Below are positions 21,082 through 32,200 of a stretch of DNA of 64,000 bases, piece by piece (the first letter of the stretch is position 1; every line of letters starts with the position of its first letter). Where the stretch lies: contig NC_064037.1 of the NCBI RefSeq assembly GCF_932526225.1, positions 10,832,203 through 10,896,202 on the forward strand. Reading direction: 5' to 3'. This DNA comes from Nematostella vectensis. Taxonomy: Eukaryota > Cnidaria > Anthozoa > Actiniaria > Edwardsiidae. The notes below the pieces were generated by a model that had not been told where the DNA came from, searched no databases, and worked only from the letters and a program-made list of their open reading frames with translations. The position numbers and the translations under genes are program-made.

Positions 21082-21215
21082 CTCTTATTTGCATGAATTG
21101 ATAGTTTAAATTATTTATTTATTTGAGTGCTTTTCTCGAGTGACAAACTCAGTTAATACTCCAATCGTTTTTTTTTTTTTTTGGAGAGACAGCTAGAACA
21201 CCCAACCACCTTAAC
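21082..21215 (+). promoter_or_regulatory. Putative promoter/5' UTR of first exon 1a
   Basis: This block is conserved between the intact exon 1a and the broken copy 445 bp upstream. It includes the POU-type octamer ATTTGCAT, a TTATTTATTT stretch and CTCGAGTGACAAACTCAG. Conservation may simply reflect the recent duplication, so a regulatory role is inferred. Confidence 0.35.
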
Positions 21216-21545
21216 ATGGCAGTTTGTTGTGCCTTGTTATGCATTTTTAATTTAATACTTTTGGTGAAATCGAACAAATTAGAAAACGGCATGTTTTCTT
21301 TCAAAAATTTCCATGAAAACTTTTATGGGCAGATTTTCGTGAAAAATGGGACAGTCATTGTTGAAACTATCCTGAAGGAGTTACACGCTTGCCATATTGG
21401 ATGCCTTGATAATATCGAGTGCTTGGCAGTGAATTTTATCCAAGAAAACCCGAAACAGCCTCGATGTCAACTTTTGAACGATGGAAAGTCGGACTTTGCG
21501 AACCACCTGGTGGCAAAACATGGAAGCACATATTCGCGGGTTAAG
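21216..21545 (+). CDS. Alternative first exon 1a: signal peptide plus PAN/apple-like module
   Basis: ATG at 21216 begins a hydrophobic leader (MAVCCALLCIFNLILLV). About 90 further residues carry a cysteine pattern of PAN/apple type: C-x3-C-x4-C, then a CQLL strand before a conserved Asp. The exon ends at 21545 before GTAAGG after exactly 110 codons (phase 0). Exon 1b at 22858 has the same layout and also ends in phase 0, and the EGF exon at 24094 starts in phase 0. Either first exon can therefore join the same downstream exons (1a product about 472 residues). It could instead be the remnant of a separate tandem gene that lost its 3' part; no second EGF or discoidin exon lies between. Confidence 0.65.
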
Positions 21546-22857
21546 GTAAGGGAATCGAGTTTTTCCCGAAAGGGTGTATTGAATCATGTTTGCATGTAAA
21601 TTCAAGTGTTTATCTATCTTTTGCTGGTATTCGCTCGACAAATTAAAGGCTGAGCTAATTTGAAAGGATGTATTAATTTTTCGTATGATCTAAAACCATA
21701 ATTCTTTAATGTTTCGTATTTTTTGTCCACATAGATAAAATTTTGTCAGATTCATCATAACAATATTAGCTAAACAATTTATTATTATTACTAAACAAAT
21801 GTCCGAGTTGCGTAAGTAAAAACCTGCTTAGGCGCAGCTGCCACTAAAAAACAAGGAAACGTTTAAACGACCACCCGGAGATTTTGAAAACAATGAAAAG
21901 AAGAAAGTTGTGTACACGCAACGAATGAAAATAATGTTTTACGATAGGCACCTACGATATAAAAATCATATGAAAAGAAAAGGAAACTTAAAACCAGGTT
22001 CCAGGAGCCTCATTGCTTACTGCGGCATAAAAAAAATAAACTCTGCATGTAACCTTGTTAGCTTAGCCGAATAATTACCTCGCTCCAATATTTTACGGTT
22101 TTTTTTCTCCGTACCAAATCATGGACAAGAAAACATAACTGATATGTTCTGTTTTACAAGAAACTGATCTTTAAAGGAATTAAAACCAAAGGTTTCTAGA
22201 CCAATGTGATAAACTGGGATTTATGAATGCAAGGGGACCACCGTTTTCAATTTATTCGGTACCATTTATCCCTTTCACGATAAACAACAGGGTCGTTCAT
22301 GAATCACAACAATAACTCCTAACGCCCCCTATTTTTAGATCGTCCCAGGGTGATCAAAACTTACTATTCAAATCTTACACTTCACATTCATAGAAATTCC
22401 AAATTATTATTCTAACAAGGGTCTCCTGCGTCGATGTGGAAACTTTTGTAACTGAATGTCAATTATTTGAACTAATTATATACTGAAACATCAGTTTTAG
22501 CTTTCCGTCGATGATCGGGACATAGCAGCTGTTCAAATAACATTCTTGGAATGTAATTTGCATAGAAAGCAAGACCCACGCCACCCTATACCCGACTTGT
22601 CTTTTTCACAGTTTTCGCACTAACATCTAAATTGTGAGGTGTTGTGTGGAACGTAACTTGTAAAGCTAAGGGGAGTACACGCGGATTGTCGACGTTTGCG
22701 ACCTGATGGTCTTGAAGAGAGATGGAGAAGGACAAGAGAGATCTCATGGGTGTATTATTGTAAATTATTTCTAATAAGCACTTTTCCAACTTATTAGTTA
22801 TTTATAGGTTCCTCCACTTGGTAGAAATCTATTACCGCCATCAGGTAGAAAATCAAA
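21546..22857 (+). other. Spacer or intron between the two first exons
   Basis: AT-rich sequence starting with the donor of exon 1a. It must contain the promoter of exon 1b if that exon is a separate start. No coding exon seen. Confidence 0.4.
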
Positions 22858-23217
22858 ATGCACGCGGCAATATTAGTTTATTCCATCATTGGGCACTTGT
22901 CATACTTTGCTGTAAAAGCGGAGCAGGTCATATTCCTTGCCTCGAACGGCGCAACCCGAGGAAATGCAAAGAGCTTGGGACGATTCCACAAACACGTAGA
23001 TACATATTTGGACGTCTCGGCAAAGTTAACTCACTTGGTTGAAAGACAGGGTGGTTGTGTTCTAGCATGCTTACGAAATTCTTCATGTTTTTCATTGAAC
23101 ATGGCCAAACGACCAGATAGCAGTTCAAAGTATTTATGTGAGGTTCTAGGAACCGACATCTATAACTCATCGAGTAAAATACAGAACAACAACAACTGGA
23201 TTCACTACAGCATTGAT
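22858..23217 (+). CDS. Exon 1b: signal peptide plus PAN/apple-like module
   Basis: There are 120 codons from ATG 22858 to a consensus donor GTAAGT at 23218. The leader (ILVYSIIGHLSYFAVKA) precedes a module with C-x3-C-x4-C (GGCVLACLRNSSC), then LCEVLGTD, matching exon 1a in cysteine spacing but not closely in sequence. The phase 0 end fits the EGF exon. Confidence 0.8.
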
Positions 23218-26200
23218 GTAAGTGAATTAATGATGAGAAGTTTGGAAAATAACATAATCGAAAAGTGTGATCGGAGATTTATTTTTGAAAATCTAGCAAT
23301 TCAAAAATTATCTTTCTTATAACTTTCACGTGAAATCTTCGCGTAATACATATAGTTCTCCACGGTAAATTAATTTGAGAGATAGAACAGGACCGACATA
23401 TTGTACTATGGGTATTATATATAGTACTATCTTGTACTATAAGGCGCTATGGATTTGGTCCAGCGAAGAATTCCACGGGAGCATGGTAGTCTAATCAAGC
23501 ACACAAATCGAGAACACGAAAAGTTTCAATCATTTTTATAACTTTTGGTTGAAATCACTCTTAACATTGCAGTTACGCTATCACTACGCTTGGGTGAGCT
23601 CAGCGTTGTCAAATTCGACGAGTTTACTTTGTAGTTCTCTTGCAAAGTTGAAGTTTCTTGTTTGCTTGGCAACAACATACTGTTTCAAATTGAACTTCAC
23701 TGTCTCATAGAGACTTACACTTCGAAAAGTTAATATTCTTTTGAATCCAAAGAGGATTTTACAACATCTAACCTTTTCTGGTTGGTTAGCACTAAGGGAT
23801 GGACCAGTAGAAAAGCAATGGAAGGGGTCACGTGATGTGTGACGCCATCGATGACCTCATCAAACACAAAAATATATATTTTCATATTTCATGATAGAAA
23901 AATCGAAATGCAACCAAACTTGGTAGATGTCAAAGGAGGGGTGGTCACGTGTCTGTGACATCATCAATGTCGCCAGACAACAAACTTGACAGATCAGGAG
24001 GGCGCAACAGGATGGTAACATGATGACAGACGTCATCGATGACAAAAAATGACCGTCCATCGTATTAATCATTTTCCTTCGTTATTTCAACAGACCCAGT
24101 GCTTTGACAAACCTTGCCTGAATGGAGGCACCTGCCAACCGCTTTACCAAGACAGTAATTACACATGCACGTGCACCCCTGAATACACAGGAAGGCATTG
24201 CGATGGTATGTGTGTTGCACTGAATACTGAACTGTGTAACCTAGGCCCCAAGGGAGAATTTTATTTTATTTTTATTTTTTTAAAATTTATTTTAAATTAA
24301 TAAATATATAACGGTGTTTGGTTTAATCGTCTTTAAATCAGTAAGGGTTTATCCGTTCTATGTTAACGTTGCTCGAAGAATCACGTGTTTTATCTGGTTA
24401 GGGCTTCAAAAGCACATTTTTTGGTATAATAATATTCAGATGGATTACACACTGGATCGAGCTGAACTAACCTCAGGGGCGGCGGAAGGGGAGGGGCAGG
24501 AGGGCGCCAGCCCCCCCCCCCCCCCCCCCCCACGCACACACACACGCACTTTTCTGAGCGGATGTTTCTTTATATATGAACGTTTTTTAAACCAACAATG
24601 GGTTTCAAGCGGTGAACATTTTAAAATCCCGTGCATAAAAACCTAGAATATACCCCGCGTTCTTAAAAATAGCGCTTTAGAATTTTAAACGACCACCCAT
24701 CCCTCCCCCCCTGAAACCAACAACTACCCCTTCATCTGAAACCACCAACAACCCCTCCCCCCCCCAACTTCCATCCCTCCCCCCCCCCCCCACACACACA
24801 CACACACATTTATGGAACCGCTCCGACGCCCCTGATCCTCCTCCATTGGCAACTTTATTGCCAAACGCTACTGTATTGGCAAAAAAGCGCTGTGAGCGAT
24901 TTGGGCTACCTGTGTTTCGGGCATCTGGGACGTCCCCCCTCCCGATGAATTTTTGCTTCCTACACAGGAAGCCCAGTTCACGTCTTTTTTTTTTTCCATA
25001 TCATCTTTTCTCTTTTCAAAAGAGATGCCTGCGCAGAAGGCTAGACCTGAACAACGCCGTCTAAAATTAGCTCTTCGCATCTCAACTAATATCCGAAGGA
25101 ATGGGGTGGATGCAATACAAGGCGCCTGATATCCAAACTTTGTGTATGGTGTGGTATTTTAGGGTATTTCAGCATTCTAAAGGGTTATTTGTTTACAGTT
25201 TGTATTTTTTCGTTGGGTATGGACAACAAAAGAAGAATCGCTGACTCACAGATCACAGCATCATCCGTTGCAACCTCCTATTGGTCTCCTGTCTACGGGC
25301 GTCTTTACCAACTAAACATCGGAAACACTGCGTTTGGTGGATGGGGTCCAAGCACATCTCAAGTCGGCGAATATCTACAGGTTGATTTGCTGAGTGTCAT
25401 GAAGATCAACAAAGTGGCGACCCAGGGGCAACCTACTAAAAATATCAATGGTCAAGAACCCGAACCCAGCATGAATAACTGGGTGACCCGCTACGGACTC
25501 AGCTACGCCTCGGATGGAGTCACCTGGACAACCTACCCACACGTGAGTAGCTACTTAGACGCGATGATAACGCAGTACCGTAGTAGGCCTCTATTTTTTT
25601 TGGGGGGGGACCCAATACATAAACATTAAGAAAATATTTGGGGGCACGGCCACGCCCCTACTGGTCATTTCCTTATAAGTTTGGAAATATTGTGGGGGGG
25701 GGATGTACCCCCAGTGTTCCACCCTTGCTACGGCCCTGTAACGATGGGAAATAACAAGCATGTGACTTGATTGTAGAACTGGCAAGTGGTGATAAATTCC
25801 AAAGGTTGTTCATTCAATGGTTACCAAAAACTTAACATTAGTCCATGAAATGTCGGGACGTCAGATCGAAATGTTTGTTTTCAAAATTTTGTTGGTTAAA
25901 ATACAATTCAAGTGACATCACTTTATTTAGTGCGCAACCTATTTGTTACAAATATATTAGTGCGCAGCGCATGTTCATATCTAAAAAATCGGCCTTTTAG
26001 GAACCGGCCCCAGCATGTGTGGCCTCTGGGCAGCCTTTCGTGCCAATAACAGACTGTGGAAGGTTGAGTGACTTTGAAAGCCTATTAGGGCAGAAATACA
26101 TTTGTTAATAAAATATTTGAAATAGAAATAAAATATGGACAAGTTGCTTTTGTCTTTAATTGTTACTTTTGGCCAATGACCTTTGAAATTTTCTGATTCA

Positions 26201-29200
26201 GACTTGTATTGTGGTTTTGCTCCGAAATGGAAAAAATCACAAATTTCAGGATGTTTCACCAAAAACGGCTTTTTGGGGACTTTTAGTATGTTAACTAGGT
26301 TGTATCACTTGTTCAAAATCCGTTGAGAGAAATTTTATTGCAATTAGTTCCACCTGAAACCACAGATTGACTGGACTATTTTTATTTTCGCAGAAAAGTC
26401 CCCCAAACATCTCTACATCGCCTGTTATTACCTCCATTTCATTGCCAAAATGTCATTTGCATCAGGATTCGAGTTGGTGCGGGACACTAGCGAGACAGAT
26501 CTATTTCAAGTATAAACTTCATGTAACTTTCTATCTGTCCCAGCACAATATTCGAGTCACCATCGGCGACGAAGGTTGCATGTGTTGCATTTGTAAGAGA
26601 CCGTGCCTGCGTTTGAACATTCTCTTGGTTTGAAGCAATTGGCGCTTGTTCTAGAGAGCCCTATACTAAGTTTGAAGCAATTTGTATTTTGAAAGAAATG
26701 CTAGACTGAGTTTATGCAGTTTTGAAGAATAGCATGACTGCGTTTGAATCAATTGGTGCATGTTTTGAAGATAGAAAAGGTAGCGACTGTGTTCGCAAAG
26801 CAGCGCGTGTATTTTCGAAGAGAGCGCGACAGCGTTTGTAAGAACTAGTGCTTTTTTTTGAAGAGCGCGTGACTGAGTTTGAAGCAGTTTGTGTCCTCTG
26901 CGGTTCAATTAAGTTGTTAGTTTTCAACAAAAAATTACAATGCTAGAAGAGCTTTTTTAGTCCTTTACTTGCCGATTCGCATCTCGAAGTTCGATTGTTT
27001 ATAGTTTGTATTTGAGCTGAGAAGGTCCAAACACATTGCCCCCACTAATTGATCGAATTACGATTTTGCAATTTTTTAGATTATTTACATTCGCAACACA
27101 CATTGTATAACAGTGCAATTAATTGTGCTGGGTATTTTAGTTTCGAGTACGAAAAGAAAAAGTGAAATTTGAGATGTTGTTCAAAGTTTCGAACGATAAT
27201 ACGACACAAATAGTATGACTCTAATTATAGTCCCTACAATTTTAAACGAAGCTACGGTAGTCTAGTGGTCCTACCGTCTGTCTTTCTATGCGAAATCTTT
27301 GCGAAGAGTAGGTTCAAGACCAACCATGACTACATTTTTTTTCTCGTCATTTTTTCTTTCCCCTTTTCACTTTCACTTTAAAGTTACTAAACATGTTTTC
27401 TAATGATAAAATTCACAAGAGACACTTTCAGAACATTTTTTTTATGAACGATTTTCGGACAGACTTGAAACTCAACATAATAACCAGCTATGCAGCCTAG
27501 TTGGCACCTAGACTCATGTACCCTTTGGGTACCTATTTTTTTAACTTTGTACTCAAGTCTAGTTTGTTTTACAATTTTTTCATCCCATATCTATAGTTAA
27601 GACACTCACACTTTACTGGATATTAGTAGATTTTCTCTAGCTCTATTTCCCACTATTATTCATGTATTATTTTTGTTACCTACAGCAGCCATTTGAATCA
27701 GTGCTTGTGGCCACACTAGTTTGTACACACCTCATATTTGTAACATCTGTGGTAGAGTTTCCTACATTTTGTGTGATCACAGTATTACCTTTTTGTGTCC
27801 ATAGTCATAGTTCTTGCCCCACATGTCTCCATTTGTTTGTACTTGTAATTCACTAATCCATTTAAGCAGATTTATGCAAGACCCCCTTTTCTTTGCAGCC
27901 ACTGTCTTGGCTGATAACTAACCCTTCACTTACCGTTTCATTGATCACTTACCCTTTACTTACCGTTTCATGGATCACTTACCCTTCACTTCCGTTTCAT
28001 GGTTTCTCTGTTTGTTTTATAAGAGAAAAGGAACAAAAACAAATTGCTTGTAGTCTTATTTAATTTAAACAAAAGAAATTATTTCATTGAAGACATTGTA
28101 CGACTAGAAAGGAAAAGTTTGTGTGACTGAAGTCTGATAGAGTCTGTGGAGGGGATGTGCAGTCATAGATAGTATGGAAAATAAGTATATAAAAAATGAC
28201 TTCTTTTTGTGATTGAGTGGGAGGAAGTACACTGCAATATTTACTGGAGCCCTCAGATTTCTAAAGAATCTCTGTTTCTCCTCCGTGGCTGTGTTTGCCT
28301 TGGTATAAAATATTGTAGCAATCAATTTTGTTTTATTTTTTGGGAAATGATTTGTAATCATAGTAGTTCGGGACTGGACATTGCTGTGGAAAAATAGACT
28401 CAAAATATAAAATACTGCAAACCCAGTATCGAATAAAAAAAATATGTCTGATATGAAAAGCGGGGCAAAGAAATGAGATTATTCAGAGTGATTCTTCATT
28501 TCCCTTTATACACTAGCAACAGAGCATAAGATCTTTTGCTCTCTTGACACTAGTTCATCAAATAACACAGAGATCTACTGAATTCTTATTATTTACTCGT
28601 CATTTTAGGAATTTGGTTGGTTTGTCTTCCCTTAATAAAGTTATTTCGCTCTGTTGCATTTATAAACAAAGCCTTACAGTACAATCACAGGATTTGTTCT
28701 GTTTGAATACCTTTCGCTTTGCCCTTAGGTGAGGGGCTAGGAATTTATCCGAGTTCTTTTATTATCAAATGACAAACTTCGAAAGCCATGATAAGCAAAC
28801 CCCGTAAAATATCGGATCATAAGTCGTCATACTAACCAAATCATTCTTTGATTTCGCCATCGTATTCTCGGTATAAATTGAAGAATGAGCTTTCAACATT
28901 ATCGTAAACACAGGGCACGTGCGAAAAATCATGGCCGCTTTAGTATCGCTGACTGCCAAAGGGAGCCCAAATATTGGTTTCCACAGACACCGTCCAAATC
29001 GAAGCTGGAAAGGCAACGCATGTAGACTACTAATTGCGCTTCGGGGGAGGGGACGGGAGATTTCGTTTCCAAGATGGCGGCGGCTTGTCCAACAAGAAAC
29101 CCAAATCGACACGATGACCGAAATTAGCGCTCGCTCGAGCAAAAAACGTTAATTTAGTAAACGTTAATAAATACTGAAAACAAAATTCAACGACTTTTTT

Positions 29201-32200
29201 AATAAACTGTTTATTAATAAGGAGCTTCACTCAGTGTCTTCTTGGTCTGGTCAATTTCGGCATCAGAAATGTATTTCCGAGCAGCAAATTGAGAAAACTC
29301 TGCCATCTTTTTGGATCCGCGTTGATTTGGTTTATCTGAATATGTTATGCTCAATTTCGTGTTAATTTGACTTGTTTCGACACAAGTTGTAAAAAAATTC
29401 GCGTTAATTTTCTATTATTAAGTTACCCCCTTCTTAACTAATTGTTGTGTATTTTGAGCTAAGCAGACGGCCAATACCGTGACGTCCAGTATTATAGAAA
29501 CCTCAGTGTTATAGAAACCTCAGTGTTATAGAAACCTCAGTGTTATAGAAACCTCAGTGTTATAGAAACCTCAGTATTATAGAAACCTCAGTATTATAGA
29601 AACCTCAGTATTATAGAAACCTCAGTATTAGAAACCTCAGTATTATAGAAACCTCAGTATTATAGAAACCTCAGTATTATAGAAACCTCAGTGTTATAGA
29701 AACCTCAGTGTTATAGAAACCTCAGTATTATAGAAACCTCAGTATTATAGAAACCTCAGTATTATAAAAACCTCAGTATTATAGAAACCTCAGTATTAGA
29801 TACCTCAGTATTATAGAAACCTCAGTATTATAGAAACCTCAGTATTATAGAAACCTCAGTATTATAGAAACCTCAGTATTAGAAACCTCAGTATTATAGA
29901 AACCTCAGTATTATAGAAACCTCAGTATTATAGAAACCTCAGTATTATAGAAACCTCAGTATTATAGAAACCTCAGTATTATAGAAACCTCAGTGTTATA
30001 GAAACCTCAGTGTTATAGAAACCTCAGTGTTATAGAAACCTCAGTGTTATAGAAACCTCAGTATTATAGAAACCTCAGTATTATAGAAACCTCAGTATTA
30101 TAGAAACCTCAGTATTATAGAAACCTCAGTATTATAGAAACCTCAGTATTATAGAAACCTCAGTATTATAGAAACCTCAGTATTATAGAAACCTCAGTAT
30201 TATAGAAACCTCAGTATTATAGAAACCTCAGTATTAGAAACCTCAGTATTATAGAAACCTCAGTATTATAGAAACCTCAGTGTTATAGAAACCTCAGTGT
30301 TATAGAAACCTCAGTATTATAGAAACCTCAGTATTATAGAAACCTCAGTATTATAGAAACCTCAGTATTATAGAAACCTCAGTATTATAGAAACCTCAGT
30401 ATTATAGAAACCTCAGTATTATAGAAACCTCAGTATTATAGAAACCTCAGTATTATAGAAACCTCAGTATTATAGAAACCTCAGTATTATAGAAACCTCA
30501 GTATTAGAAACCTCAGTATTATAGAAACCTCAGTATTATAGAAACCTCAGTGTTATAGAAACCTCAGTGTTATAGAAACCTCAGTATTATAGAAACCTCA
30601 GTATTATAGAAACCTCAGTATTATAGAAACCTCAGTATTATAGAAACCTCAGTATTATAGAAACCTCAGTATTATATTCAGTTAGTACAGGGGCGGATCC
30701 AGGAGCTCCAAAAAGGGGGGGGGGGCGAAGCAAGGGTTTCAAGAAAGGGGGGGGCGGATTCAATGTTCTCCCTGTATTTTCTTATATTACTTGTTAATTC
30801 TAAGCCGAATATCTGAAAATAGGGGGAGGGGGTGGGGGCGCTCGGCCCACCCTTTAATCCGCCTCTGACGTATACCAAAATATGACAAAGCTGGACCCTT
30901 CTGTCATAACTAGTAGTAGATATAAGTGAAAGCTTCTTTTATTTTCCAGGAATTCACTGGTAATTCTGACCGTGACACGGTAGTGTCGCACGTTCTTCCG
31001 GTCACCATTCAGGCCAGGTACATCCGGTTTTTGCCAAAGAACTGGCATGGTCAAATCGCCCTGAGAGCTGAACTGTTTGGGTGCGATACAGGTATGTTAT
31101 CCTCTTCTGTTAACATTGTTTTGTTTTTGTTTTTGTCATTTTTTTTTAATTGTATTACAATTGTTCAATCTCGTCTTCCATTTCATCCGCTGGACAGAGA
31201 CATCAAGAACATTTCACTCGAAAGCATGTTTTTACTTTCTAAGCATAGTTGCAGTTCTATTTTTACTTTCTAAGCATAGTTGCAGTTCTTGTGTTTACTT
31301 AGTTGCAGTTCTGTTTTTACTTTCTAAGCATAGTTGCAGTTCTGTTTTTACTTTCTAAGTATAGTCAATTTTGTAGTGCGACGCGCGTTGCTATCAACAA
31401 TAACCTTGCCCCAAGTCGCCCTCTTTGGTTTTCCCTAATAAGAGCGCGCGATCATGGGCATTTTTCTCAGTAAAGCGAGCAAACAAAAATGTGAATGGAC
31501 GTTGTTGGTTGTTTAGCTTGCATTATTTCGATTTTAATTTGCATATTTTTGCCGAGAAAAATAATGACGTTGGTTGATTCTTTTTCTGATTGAAACAATT
31601 GTTCCTCCGACCTAAATTGAGGTTGGTAGAAAATGGCTGGGAGTGTGCTAGAAAAGTCCGTTATATAGCAAAAGCCTTATAAAAAGCCGAACAACGGACT
31701 CTAAGAAAGTCCACGTGGCCACCAATAGAAATGTTTGAGAAAGGTTTTCAATTAGAATCGTTCGGAATGACAGCTTTGATTGACATGAATTTTATAACCA
31801 GAACGATTCTGTCTCGTTCTAAGGCAAACTGAAGCATTTCTTTCCCACGCTGGTTATGGCTTGCGAAGTTGATGCCCGGACGAGGAACCTTTAAAAGAAA
31901 AAGTCGACAACAACGCAGATTTATGTTTTTTAGAACGATATTTCGGCAGGCCAATACCTGCCTTCTTCAGGTTATCGTCTACTTTTTTTTTTTAAACAAC
32001 CCTAAAAGATACTAAAGTGGGCGTGGTCTGGTTATATTTTAACGCTAAAAGCTACTAAAGTGGGCGTGGTTAGGCATGAATTTACCCCCTAAAGATACCT
32101 CAAATGTCAATAATTTGTAATAGAAAAACGTTTATTTAAAACGGACTCTAAGACTGGCACGTTTTGAAAGATTGACACGTTTTAACGCTCTTTCGTTAGC

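Larger units (their letters stand above)
25543..30949 (+). other. Intron 3, 5.4 kb, splitting the first discoidin domain
   Basis: GTGAGT...TTCCAG. It holds a MITE, diverged 45-50 bp repeats, a tRNA-like sequence, a 38-bp repeat, the 17-bp array and a second MITE, each listed. AT-rich remainder without exons. A short GC-rich piece near 29040-29080 with AAGATGGCGGC looks promoter-like but has no supported transcript. Confidence 0.7.

Noticed and set aside
28919-29152. GC-rich frame with AAGATGGCGGC, possible promoter and first exon
   Set aside because: It lies inside an intron of the discoidin gene, no downstream exon fits, and similar motif-bearing pieces recur in this window as dispersed repeats.
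29487-30676. Regular repeats resembling a CRISPR array
   Set aside because: The repeats are directly tandem, 17 bp, without unique spacers, in an animal intron. It is a minisatellite.
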